Assembly (NCBI RefSeq): GCF_000012865.1
Contig: NC_007503.1
Location: forward strand, 124,001 to 188,000
DNA from: Carboxydothermus hydrogenoformans Z-2901
Lineage (GTDB): Bacteria > Bacillota > Z-2901 > Carboxydothermales > Carboxydothermaceae
Length of the DNA stretch: 64,000 nucleotides
Direction of reading: 5' to 3'
Below, piece by piece: positions 40,941-49,043 of this stretch (position 1 is its first letter; every line of letters begins with the position of its first letter). The notes under the pieces are model-generated. The model saw nothing but the letters and a program-made list of their open reading frames with translations, was not told where the DNA came from and made no database searches. A program made the translations under genes and the position numbers.

Positions 40941-43900
40941 GTGAGTAAAAATATTTTTTCTTTAATGCAGGAAAATTCAGAATTTAAGCGCCTTTTGGAA
41001 GGGATAAATAAAAAACGGATTCAGTTAATTTACGGTTCTTACGGCACTGCCCGGACCTTTTTAATGGCAACTGTTGCCAAAGCCTTAAACCGTCCCCTTT
41101 TGGTGATTACCGAGAATGAACAGGTGGCCCGGGAAATTGCCGAAGATTTGGAGTTTTTCCTGGGCGATAAAACTTCCCGCTTTTTTTACCGGGAGGGTTT
41201 TTTATTTGACCTGACCGTGCGGGAAGGGGGCGAGTTAAAGGCTTCGAGAATTGAGCTATTAAAAAGGCTATCCCGGGGGGAAAAGCCGCATACGGTCGTA
41301 AACTACGAAGCTTTAACCCGGAAATACCCGCCGCTGCAGAGCTTTGCCCGCTGGAAAAGGGAGCTCAGGGTTGGAGATGTGGTTGAGCTTGAGGAATTGA
41401 TCCGGTATTTAAGCCAGATCGGTTATGAACGGGTGGACCAGGTAGAAGCGCCGGGACAGTTCAGCCAGCGGGGTGGAATTGTAGATGTTTATGTTCCCGG
41501 TGAGGTGCCTTTCAGGGCGGAGTTTTTTGGTGATGAAATTGATTCCCTGCGGGCTTTGGATGTTGAAAGCCAGCGTTCCCAGGCCAATTTAAACGAAGTG
41601 GTTATTTATCCTGCCGAGGTAGCTGTTGCCGAAGAAGACCTGCTTTTAGAGGTAAAACAAAAAATTAGTGCAGATATTGAACAACAAGTTAAAAAATTAA
41701 TTCAGCAAAATAAACGGGAAGCTGCAGGTAGATTAAAAGAAAAAGGAGCCGAGGTTTTAAATATTCTGGGAAAAAGCGAGGTAATTGAAAAGCTATTGCC
41801 GTACTTTTGGAGCGGTGTCTCGCTTCTGGATTATTTTGGCGACGAATATCTTGTTTTTTTAGATGAGCCGGGGAGATTTGGCGAGCAAATTAATAGTTTG
41901 GAGAAACTGCGCCGGGAAAGTTTTACCGAAGCGCTTAGTGGCGGCTATACTTTACCAAAGCAAGCCGAGGTTTTTTACGAAGAAGAGCAGCTAATGGCTC
42001 TTCTACGAGGAAGAATTGCGGTGATAACTTCTCTTTTACCCAAAACTCCGCGTTTTATCGGAGATTACGACCCCCATAATTTTGCGGGAAGAAAGCCACC
42101 AAACTATTTAGGAAAGGAAAAGCTATTTTTTGAAGATATAAAAAACTTTCTTGCCAATAATTATCGCATTTTTATCTTAAGAGGACGGGAAGAAGCGGCG
42201 GTAGCGTTAAAAAATGAGCTTTTAAAAAGAAATTTTCCGGCAAGCTTCGTTGAAAAATTTGAGGTAGAGATAGCCCCCCGGGAAATAAAAATTGGCCTTG
42301 GCGTTCTTAATTCTGGCTTTGAATTTCCCCAGCAAAAGCTTTTGGTTTACACCGATGTAGAACTGGCGGGAAGGGCGGTAAAAGCAAGGGTTACAAAAGC
42401 GGTTTTAGGGGAAAGGGCTGAGGAGCCGTTTTCCCCCGGTGATTATGTAGTGCATCCGGTCCACGGAATTGGCAAGTACCTGGGAATAAAGCCGGTAGAA
42501 GTTGGCGGAAACGTCAAGGACTACCTGGTTATTGCTTACCAGGGGGAAGATAGGCTTTACGTACCACCGGAACAGGTAGGGAATCTCCAAAAATACGTGG
42601 GCGTTGACGGCGAGCCGCCAAAACTTTCCCGCCTTGGTGGCAGCGACTGGCAGAGGGTTAAAAATCGGGTGAAAGCCGCGGTCAGGGAAATGGCCGAAGG
42701 ATTGTTGGAGCTTTATGCCAAGAGAATGGCCAAGCCGGGTTTTGCTTTTTCGCCCGATACCGTCTGGCAAAAGGAATTTGAAGAGCGCTTTCCCTATGAA
42801 GAAACCCCCGACCAGCTCAAAGCCATTGAAGAGGTAAAAAGAGACATGGAAAAACCGAAGGTGATGGACCGGCTTTTATGCGGTGATGTCGGGTACGGTA
42901 AGACCGAAGTAGCTTTAAGGGCAGCTTTCAAGGCCGTAATGGATGGGAAGCAGGTGGCGGTCTTAACTCCTACTACTTTACTGGCGCAGCAGCATTACAA
43001 TACTTTTAAGGAGCGTTTTTCCGGTTATCCTGTCGAAATTCGCCTTTTAAGCCGTTTTCAGACAGCCCGGGAGCAAAAGGAAATAATTAAAGAACTGAAA
43101 AGAGGGAAAGTGGACATTGTTATTGGAACCCACCGCTTGCTCCAGGACGACGTTCAGTTTTACGATTTGGGCCTGATGATTGTGGATGAGGAGCAGCGCT
43201 TTGGAGTGGCCCAAAAAGAACGGTTAAAAATTTTAACGGAAACGGTAGATGTTTTAACCCTGACGGCAACTCCGATACCGCGGACACTCCACATGGCTTT
43301 AATGGGCATAAGGGATTTAAGTGTTTTAAATACCCCACCGGAGAACCGTTTTCCGGTACAAACCTATGTCCTGGAAGAAGACCCTTTTATCATCAGGGAT
43401 GCCATTCGCCGGGAACTGGGGCGCGGGGGCCAGGTGTTTTTTGTCCATAATAGGGTTTCCGATATTGATGAAGTAGCTGCCTGGGTTCAGTCTTTGGTGC
43501 CCGAAGCAAAGGTGGCAGTGGCCCACGGGCAAATGAAAGAAGAACAATTGGAAAGGGTAATGTTGGAGTTTATTTCCGGTAAGTACGATGTCCTGGTTTC
43601 CACGACGATAATCGAAACGGGAATTGACCTTCCTAATGTTAATACTTTGATTATTAAAAATGCCGACCGTTTTGGACTGGCCCAGCTTTACCAGCTCCGG
43701 GGCCGGGTAGGGCGGAGTAACCGAATTGCTTATGCTTACTTGATGTACGAAAAGGATAAGGTGTTAAGAGAAGCGGCCGAAAAGCGTTTAGCCGCGATTA
43801 AAGAGTTTACGGAGTTTGGTTCGGGCTTAAAACTTGCCATGCGGGACCTGGAAATTCGCGGTGCGGGAAACCTGTTAGGGCCGGAGCAGCACGGGCATAT

Positions 43901-44423
43901 TGCGGCGGTAGGCTTTGATATGTATATGAAGCTTTTACAGGAAACGGTGGCGGAGTTAAAGGGGCAGGTAACTTCCGAGGAAGTAGAGCCGCAGCTCGAA
44001 TTAAACTTAACTGCCTATATTCCCGAAAGCTATATTCCCGATGAAAAACAAAAAATTGAAATGTATAGAAGACTTTCGCGGACGCGCAACTTAGAGGATT
44101 TAGAAGATGTGGTGGATGAATTAATTGACCGTTTTGGCGAAATTCCTCCGGAAGTGGAAAACCTGATTCGGCTAATTAAAATAAAAATTGTGGCTTCTAA
44201 ACTAAAAGTTAAAGGAATTTTCCAGACCGACGAAGAGCTGAAAATTCAGTTCTTTCCCAATCCCGAAATTACTGCCGAAAAGCTTTCACGAATTTCCGGT
44301 CAGTTTAAGGGCAGGGTCATATTTGGTATGAACCCCGATCTGGAAATTCGTGTCCGGACCAAGGGAAAAATGGGCCAAGAAATTTTTTCAATTTTAGAAA
44401 GGATATTCGGGCAGTTAAGTTGA
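40941..44423 (+). CDS. mfd: Transcription-repair coupling factor Mfd
   Basis: 1160 residues. A UvrB-homology module (about 1-340), the RNA-polymerase-interacting CarD-like domain (about 495-570, GDYVVHPVHGIGKYLGI) and a RecG-like helicase follow in order. Walker A is CGDVGYGKTEVA (about 646), with DEEQRFG near 748. A C-terminal TRCF domain ends the protein. It removes RNA polymerase stalled at lesions and recruits UvrA. GTG 40941 follows CGGAGGATG. Confidence 0.97.
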   Translation: MSKNIFSLMQENSEFKRLLEGINKKRIQLIYGSYGTARTFLMATVAKALNRPLLVITENEQVAREIAEDLEFFLGDKTSRFFYREGFLFDLTVREGGELKASRIELLKRLSRGEKPHTVVNYEALTRKYPPLQSFARWKRELRVGDVVELEELIRYLSQIGYERVDQVEAPGQFSQRGGIVDVYVPGEVPFRAEFFGDEIDSLRALDVESQRSQANLNEVVIYPAEVAVAEEDLLLEVKQKISADIEQQVKKLIQQNKREAAGRLKEKGAEVLNILGKSEVIEKLLPYFWSGVSLLDYFGDEYLVFLDEPGRFGEQINSLEKLRRESFTEALSGGYTLPKQAEVFYEEEQLMALLRGRIAVITSLLPKTPRFIGDYDPHNFAGRKPPNYLGKEKLFFEDIKNFLANNYRIFILRGREEAAVALKNELLKRNFPASFVEKFEVEIAPREIKIGLGVLNSGFEFPQQKLLVYTDVELAGRAVKARVTKAVLGERAEEPFSPGDYVVHPVHGIGKYLGIKPVEVGGNVKDYLVIAYQGEDRLYVPPEQVGNLQKYVGVDGEPPKLSRLGGSDWQRVKNRVKAAVREMAEGLLELYAKRMAKPGFAFSPDTVWQKEFEERFPYEETPDQLKAIEEVKRDMEKPKVMDRLLCGDVGYGKTEVALRAAFKAVMDGKQVAVLTPTTLLAQQHYNTFKERFSGYPVEIRLLSRFQTAREQKEIIKELKRGKVDIVIGTHRLLQDDVQFYDLGLMIVDEEQRFGVAQKERLKILTETVDVLTLTATPIPRTLHMALMGIRDLSVLNTPPENRFPVQTYVLEEDPFIIRDAIRRELGRGGQVFFVHNRVSDIDEVAAWVQSLVPEAKVAVAHGQMKEEQLERVMLEFISGKYDVLVSTTIIETGIDLPNVNTLIIKNADRFGLAQLYQLRGRVGRSNRIAYAYLMYEKDKVLREAAEKRLAAIKEFTEFGSGLKLAMRDLEIRGAGNLLGPEQHGHIAAVGFDMYMKLLQETVAELKGQVTSEEVEPQLELNLTAYIPESYIPDEKQKIEMYRRLSRTRNLEDLEDVVDELIDRFGEIPPEVENLIRLIKIKIVASKLKVKGIFQTDEELKIQFFPNPEITAEKLSRISGQFKGRVIFGMNPDLEIRVRTKGKMGQEIFSILERIFGQLS

Positions 44424-44481
44424 ATATATAAACGGTAAAATTTTTTACAAATTAGTTATTGTGTAGAGAGGAGAGACAGTA

Positions 44482-45495
44482 ATGAAAAAAATTACAAGAG
44501 TTGTTGCCGTACTTTTAACCTTTGTCCTGGCCTTAATCGTTGCGGGTTGTGGGGATTACGTGGCCAAAGTGAATGGAAAAACTATTTCCAAAAAAGATTT
44601 CGACCGGCGGTTTGCCCAGGTACAGGCTGACATGAAGCTAAGAGGAGTGGATTTAACCTCCACCGAGGGGCAGAAGATGCTTCAGAGCTTAAAGCAGCAG
44701 ACTCTGGACCAGATGATCAATGAAATTCTAATTTCCGAGTATGGAAAGGAAAAGAAAATTGAACCGACAAAAGACGAAATTACCAATAAAATTAATGAAA
44801 TTCGGGCCCAGTTCCCATCACCCCAGGATTTTGAAAAAGCTTTAAAAGACCGCAATATAACCGACAAAGATTTGCAAGAAATGGTTCGGGTGCAACTAAT
44901 AAATGACAAAATTTACAACGAAGTAACCAAAGGGATTACCGTATCCGAACAGGAAGTTAAGGAGTATTATGAAAAACATAAAAACGAGCCGGATTTTCAA
45001 ACACCGGAGCAGCGGCAGGTAAGGCATATTTTAATTGCGGTTAACGATGGAAATGCTCAAAACAATCCCCATTTTAACATCAATGTCAAAAGAACCGATG
45101 CGGAAGCCAAAAAGCTTGCCGAGGAGTTAATAAAACAAATAAAAGCCGGAAAGGATTTTGCTACCCTGGCTAAAGAAAAATCCGATGATCCGGGAGTAAA
45201 AGAAAATGGGGGGCAGTATACCTTCAGCCGGGGGGAGATGGTAAAGGAGTTTGAAGATGCTGCCTTTGCCTTGAAAAAACCCGGTGATATTACCGAAACT
45301 CCCGTAAAAACTGCTTTCGGTTATCACATCATTAAACTGGAAAAAATTATCCCGGCAAGACAAAAAACTTACGAAGAGGTTAAAGAACAGCTGAAAAACT
45401 ACCTTTTAGAGAAAAAGAAACGCGAAGCTTATAATAAATTCCTCGAAGACTTAAAGAAAAAAGCCAAGATTGAAACTAAGCTTTCTTTCAAGTAA
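44482..45495 (+). CDS. PrsA/SurA-like lipoprotein peptidyl-prolyl isomerase
   Basis: 337 residues: signal peptide with lipobox IVAGC (Cys near 23), a SurA_N-like helical chaperone region (about 28-165) and one parvulin domain (about 178-295, RQVRHILIAV to TAFGYHIIKL). It helps fold secreted proteins outside the membrane. GAGAGGAGAG precedes ATG 44482. Confidence 0.92.
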   Translation: MKKITRVVAVLLTFVLALIVAGCGDYVAKVNGKTISKKDFDRRFAQVQADMKLRGVDLTSTEGQKMLQSLKQQTLDQMINEILISEYGKEKKIEPTKDEITNKINEIRAQFPSPQDFEKALKDRNITDKDLQEMVRVQLINDKIYNEVTKGITVSEQEVKEYYEKHKNEPDFQTPEQRQVRHILIAVNDGNAQNNPHFNINVKRTDAEAKKLAEELIKQIKAGKDFATLAKEKSDDPGVKENGGQYTFSRGEMVKEFEDAAFALKKPGDITETPVKTAFGYHIIKLEKIIPARQKTYEEVKEQLKNYLLEKKKREAYNKFLEDLKKKAKIETKLSFK

Positions 45496-45510
45496 AAACT
45501 TAACAAAAAA

Positions 45511-45540
45511 GTATAAACCCCTCCTTAAGGTAAAATACTA
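45511..45540 (+). promoter_or_regulatory. Possible forespore (SigF/SigG-type) promoter of spoVT
   Basis: GTATA (45511-45515) and GGTAAAATAC (45529-45538) are close to sigma-F/G elements at suitable spacing. spoVT is sigma-G-dependent in B. subtilis. The match is imperfect. Confidence 0.4.
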
Positions 45541-45565
45541 ACATTACCAAACCACTTAAGGAGGG
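45519..45565 (+). promoter_or_regulatory. Inverted repeat covering the spoVT ribosome-binding site
   Basis: CCCTCCTTAAG (45519-45529) is the exact complement of CTTAAGGAGGG (45555-45565), which contains the spoVT Shine-Dalgarno sequence. In a transcript reading through from the prsA-like gene the site would be paired; a transcript starting near 45547 would lack the left arm. Confidence 0.55.
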
Positions 45566-45572
45566 AATTTTT

Positions 45573-46133
45573 ATGAAAGCAACGGGTATTGTGCGGCGAA
45601 TTGATGATCTGGGGCGGGTAGTAATTCCCAAGGAGATAAGAAGAACGTTACGGATAAGAGAGGGGGACCCTCTGGAAATTTTTGTTGACCGGAACGGAGA
45701 GGTGATTTTAAAAAAATACTCGCCAATTGGTGAGCTGGGGGATTTTGCTAAAGAATACGCCGAATCCCTTCATGAATCTTTAGGTCATATTGCCTTTATT
45801 GCCGACCGGGATACGATAATAGCGGTGGCTGGAGCCCCGAAAAAAGAGTTTCTCAATAAGCCCATTGGTCCGGCGGTAGAGCGGGCCATGAATGAAAGAA
45901 AAACCGTGCTGATAACCGCCACCGGGGAACACGAGTACTGTAAGGAATGTATTACCGCCGAAGAGGGCAAGTGCCTGTTTACTTCGGAAATTATCGCGCC
46001 GATTATTGCTGAAGGAGACCCCATCGGGGCTGTAATCATTGCCAGCCGGGAGCCGGGAGTGAAGTTCGGAACTTTGGAGCAAAAAATGGCGGAAACCGCT
46101 GCTCATTTTCTCGCCAAACAAATGGAACAGTAA
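45573..46133 (+). CDS. spoVT: Stage V sporulation regulator SpoVT
   Basis: 186 residues. An AbrB-type swapped-hairpin DNA-binding domain (about 1-50, KATGIVRRIDDLGRVVIPKE) and a C-terminal GAF-like domain (about 60-180) fit SpoVT, a forespore regulator of sigma-G genes. AAGGAGGG before ATG 45573 is inside an inverted repeat. The gene stops 1 bp before the left end of the RAYT element. Confidence 0.95.
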   Translation: MKATGIVRRIDDLGRVVIPKEIRRTLRIREGDPLEIFVDRNGEVILKKYSPIGELGDFAKEYAESLHESLGHIAFIADRDTIIAVAGAPKKEFLNKPIGPAVERAMNERKTVLITATGEHEYCKECITAEEGKCLFTSEIIAPIIAEGDPIGAVIIASREPGVKFGTLEQKMAETAAHFLAKQMEQ

Positions 46134-46140
46134 CCTCCAG

Positions 46141-46187
46141 GGACGGTTCTGACAGCGTACATATTGAACGCCGTTCAGAACCGTTTA
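46141..46187. repeat. REP-like hairpin element, copy C
   Basis: ACGGTTCTGA (46143-46152) pairs perfectly with TCAGAACCGT (46175-46184), with an inner GCGT/ACGC stem (46155-46158 / 46168-46171) as in copy A. The following T-rich run means it can also act as a terminator for spoVT. Confidence 0.7.
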
Positions 46188-46188
46188 T

Positions 46189-47001
46189 TTATTTTTTCCT
46201 GTTTTTCCGAATTGTTCGAAGAAAACTATTATAACTTTTACCCAAAAATTCGGCGGTTTGTTTTAGTTCAATGTTATATTGTTCTTTAGCTCGAAGGGCT
46301 AATTCAACCTGTGCATTTACTACCGGGCGCTTATATTCATCGGTTAACAATTCGGTATAAGAAAGATTTAACTCACTGCAAATTTTTTTGGCTAAATACT
46401 GTAAATGAAAGTACCTTATACTTCCATCCAAATCTTCCGGCCAGAATTCCTCTTTAACTAAACTTTCGACTAAAAAATTGGTAATTGGTTGCAAGTCTTC
46501 TAAGCCGTTGGGGCAAATTTGCGTAAAAAGGGAAAAATCCATAAAAGGCAAAGCTTTTTGAGGATTTAAGAAATAATAGAAACTACTCCATGGGTATGAA
46601 GATAAACTTAAGACCAGGCCTGCCCGTAAAGGATTTAACAGAACATAACGAAAAGCTTCCCAGAGATAATCATCCGATTCTATCAGATAAGATTTAAACC
46701 GATCCTCAAAAACGTGACCGGTTTTTTGGTATTTTCGGTTAAAATAAATGGCGTAGGTGGTAAGGACCGGTTGAAAGTACTTAGATAATGGTTCGTCAGT
46801 GGCCTGGGCTAAAATGTGAAAGTGGTTGGACATTAAAGTAAAGGCAAATATTTTAAGCGGCTTTTTTTCCCAGTTTTTTTGCAAAAGAAAAAGAAAGAAG
46901 TTGTAGTCTTTTTCTTCCAAGAAAATTTTTTCTTTTTTGTTTCCCCGGGCAATGATATGATAAATACTGCCGGGAAGAAAAAAGCGTTTTTGTCGAGGCA
47001 T
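46189..47001 (-). CDS. REP-associated tyrosine transposase (Y1, HUH type)
   Basis: 270 residues. The HUH pair is HFHIL in FTLMSNHFHILAQA (about 60-72). The tyrosine region is YFQPVLTTYAIYFNRKYQ, followed by the RAYT hallmark KTGHVFEDRFKS. A C-terminal helix-turn-helix-like part (about 225-265) is present. The frame is intact. ATG 47001 follows GAGGGGGAG; the frame runs on to 47268 without start signals. Such proteins cut single-stranded REP hairpins. Confidence 0.88.
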   Translation of the reverse strand: MPRQKRFFLPGSIYHIIARGNKKEKIFLEEKDYNFFLFLLQKNWEKKPLKIFAFTLMSNHFHILAQATDEPLSKYFQPVLTTYAIYFNRKYQKTGHVFEDRFKSYLIESDDYLWEAFRYVLLNPLRAGLVLSLSSYPWSSFYYFLNPQKALPFMDFSLFTQICPNGLEDLQPITNFLVESLVKEEFWPEDLDGSIRYFHLQYLAKKICSELNLSYTELLTDEYKRPVVNAQVELALRAKEQYNIELKQTAEFLGKSYNSFLRTIRKNRKK

Positions 47002-47129
47002 TATTCTCCCCCTCAGAATTGTTTGTCTAAAATATACATAATTTCCACAAATAACGTCAATAGGAAAAGGAAGAGTTGGGGAAGAATAGCACTTTTTTTG
47101 AACCGTTTCTGGAGGAGGTGGTGGGAAAA

Positions 47130-48569
47130 ATGGTGGTTGACAGAACCGTCCCTGGAGTGATCTATGTGGTGGGGTTGGGGCCGGGGAGTATGGATTACCT
47201 ACCCTTAAAGGCGTACCGGCTCTTGAAAGCGGGGATGAAGGTGTTTTTCCGGACGGAAAAAGCAGCACCTCCGGAACTGTTAAGGGAAATCACCTGGCAG
47301 AGCTTTGATCATTTATATGAAGAGTTTTCTACCTTTGAGGAAGTTTACCGGGAAATTGTTAACGTACTTCTTAGAGAAAGGCAAAAGGGCGATCTTGTTT
47401 ATGCGGTGCCGGGAAACCCGCTGGTGGCGGAAAAAACCGTAGAGCTTTTACTTGAGCAGCACGAGGTACCGGTGGAAGTGGTAACGGCGCCGGGGGCGTT
47501 AGAGCTTGCCCTAACTTCCCTGAAAATAGACCCTGCTAAAGACCCTTATAAAGTCCTGGATGCTTTAACCGTAACGGCTTGGGATTTTTCCAAAAGTGCT
47601 ACTAACATTATTTTTCAGGTGTACGACCGTTTAATTGCCGGAAACCTCAAAATTTTGTTGATGGAGAGGTATCCCGATGATTATCCGGTCCTGGTATTAC
47701 GAGATCTGGGGCTGCCGGGAGAAAAGGTTGAAAAAGTTCCTTTATTTGAGTTGGACCGCCGGGAGTTTGATCACAAAGTGCTGGTGGTGGTTCCCAAAAT
47801 GCGGGAGGAAATATTTTCGGTTGAAAAGCTTGGAGAAATCATGGAAGTTTTAAGGGGGGAGCAGGGGTGCCCCTGGGACAGGGAGCAGACGCACCGTTCG
47901 CTTTTGCCTTATGTTTTAGAAGAAGCGTATGAAGTGGCCGAAGCAATCGAGGAGGAGGACCCGGAAAAGCTAAAAGAAGAGCTGGGCGATTTACTTTTGC
48001 AGGTGGTGTTTCATGCCCAGATTGCCCGGGAAGAAGGGGAGTTTACTTTTAAAGAGGTAGTTGAAGGGATTTGTGAGAAACTTATTCGCCGGCACCCTCA
48101 CGTTTTTGCCTCGGTGGAAGTTGATGATAGCGAGGAAGTAAAAATTAACTGGGAAATGATTAAACAGCAGGAAAAAGGGAAAAAATCGGTAATAGAGGGA
48201 GTGGCCAAAACTCTTCCGGCCCTAAAAAAAGCGCAAAAAGTAGGAGAAAAGGCGGCCAAGGTTGGTTTTGACTGGGAAAAGGCGGAGGAGGTTTTTGCCA
48301 AGATTGAAGAAGAGTTAGAGGAACTAAGAGCAAGTTTAAAGGAGGGGACCAGCCGGCAGGAAGAGGAACTGGGAGATTTGTTATTTTCGGTGGTAAATCT
48401 TGCCCGAAAATTGGGGTTGGAGGCAGAAGAGGCGCTAAATAAAACCACTTCTAAATTCGTAAAAAGATTTATGAAAATGGAAGAAATGGTTAAAGAAAGG
48501 GGCCAAAACCTCCAGGATTTAACTCTAAGTGAGTTGGATGAGCTATGGAATAAAGCAAAAAATCATTAA
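47130..48569 (+). CDS. mazG: YabN-like fusion: tetrapyrrole-methylase-like plus MazG
   Basis: 479 residues. An SAM-dependent methylase-like domain (about 10-225, VIYVVGLGPGSMDYLPLKAY) is fused to two MazG nucleotide pyrophosphohydrolase modules (about 235-345 with CPWDREQTHRSLLPYVLEE and EELGDLLLQ; and 365-470). It probably destroys non-canonical or excess NTPs. ATG 47130 follows GGAGGAGG. Residues 2-9 (VVDRTVPG) are encoded by the RAYT element's right end, so the insertion replaced the native start. GTG 47157 is a weaker alternative. Confidence 0.93.
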   Translation: MVVDRTVPGVIYVVGLGPGSMDYLPLKAYRLLKAGMKVFFRTEKAAPPELLREITWQSFDHLYEEFSTFEEVYREIVNVLLRERQKGDLVYAVPGNPLVAEKTVELLLEQHEVPVEVVTAPGALELALTSLKIDPAKDPYKVLDALTVTAWDFSKSATNIIFQVYDRLIAGNLKILLMERYPDDYPVLVLRDLGLPGEKVEKVPLFELDRREFDHKVLVVVPKMREEIFSVEKLGEIMEVLRGEQGCPWDREQTHRSLLPYVLEEAYEVAEAIEEEDPEKLKEELGDLLLQVVFHAQIAREEGEFTFKEVVEGICEKLIRRHPHVFASVEVDDSEEVKINWEMIKQQEKGKKSVIEGVAKTLPALKKAQKVGEKAAKVGFDWEKAEEVFAKIEEELEELRASLKEGTSRQEEELGDLLFSVVNLARKLGLEAEEALNKTTSKFVKRFMKMEEMVKERGQNLQDLTLSELDELWNKAKNH

Positions 48570-48595
48570 AAAAATAAGATTTTTTTTGATAGTTT

Positions 48596-48622
48596 GCAGG
48601 AAAATGAAGGATTGTAGCGAAT
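48596..48622 (+). promoter_or_regulatory. SigH-type promoter before hup
   Basis: GCAGGAAAA (48596-48604), an 11-bp spacer and AGCGAAT (48616-48622) fit the sigma-H consensus closely. Leader of about 45 nt. Confidence 0.6.
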
Positions 48623-48676
48623 TAAGTAAAACGATAATTTAAGTACATAAAAAATTTTTTCAAGGAGGGAATATAA

Positions 48677-48946
48677 GTGAACAAAGCTGAATTAGTAAGT
48701 GTAATTGCTGAAAAGGCCGAAATGACTAAAAAGGATGCGGAAAAAGCCTTAAATGCGGTTTTAGCAGCAATTGAAGAAGCTTTGAAAAAAGGTGAAAAAG
48801 TACAGTTGGTCGGTTTTGGTACTTTTGAAGTAAGAGAAAGAGCCGCACGGAAGGGTAGAAACCCGCAAACCGGTCAGGAAATCGAAATTCCCGCTTCCAA
48901 AGTTCCGGTATTTAAGCCCGGCAAGCTTTTAAAAGAAAAAATTTAA
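48677..48946 (+). CDS. hup: DNA-binding protein HU
   Basis: 89 residues, starting [20 protein letters not shown], with the signature [20 protein letters not shown] and a C-terminal [11 protein letters not shown] bends and compacts DNA. GTG 48677 follows AAGGAGGG. It has its own promoter and terminator. HU also sits beside mazG in B. subtilis relatives, in place of, or next to, yabO, which is not seen here. Confidence 0.97.
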   Translation: MNKAELVSVIAEKAEMTKKDAEKALNAVLAAIEEALKKGEKVQLVGFGTFEVRERAARKGRNPQTGQEIEIPASKVPVFKPGKLLKEKI

Positions 48947-48950
48947 TAAA

Positions 48951-48983
48951 AAAGCCAGGTGCCTAAAGCATCTGGCTTTTTTC
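48951..48983 (+). terminator. Intrinsic terminator after hup
   Basis: AGCCAGGTGC (48953-48962) pairs with GCATCTGGCT (48968-48977) with one G-U pair, followed by TTTTTT. Confidence 0.9.
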
Positions 48984-49043
48984 TGTGTTTGCATAACCCT
49001 TCCTCTTTTTGGACAAAATAACCAAAAATTGAGGAGGGGTTTT

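Larger units (their letters stand above)
46135..47157. mobile_element. RAYT transposon-like unit bounded by 20-bp inverted repeats
   Basis: The left end CTCCAGGGACGGTTCTGACA (46135-46154) and the right end TGACAGAACCGTCCCTGGAG (47138-47157) are inverted copies differing at one of 20 positions. Between them lies a single REP-associated tyrosine transposase gene on the minus strand. The left end also folds as REP-like hairpin C. The unit fills the whole space between spoVT and mazG. Confidence 0.7.

Noticed and set aside
40967-40983. Fifth SigH promoter (GCAGGAAAA ... GAAT) inside mfd
   Set aside because: Only 4 bp separate the two elements, far from the required 11-12 bp, and it lies in coding sequence.
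45529-45570. The spoVT inverted repeat as a simple prsA terminator
   Set aside because: The loop is 25 nt and the following T run is short; the right arm coincides exactly with the spoVT ribosome-binding site, which favours a regulatory reading, though weak termination cannot be excluded.
46189-47268. 359-residue version of the transposase
   Set aside because: The added N-terminal part is proline-rich, has no ribosome-binding site and covers the element end and the mazG start; ATG 47001 has a strong site.
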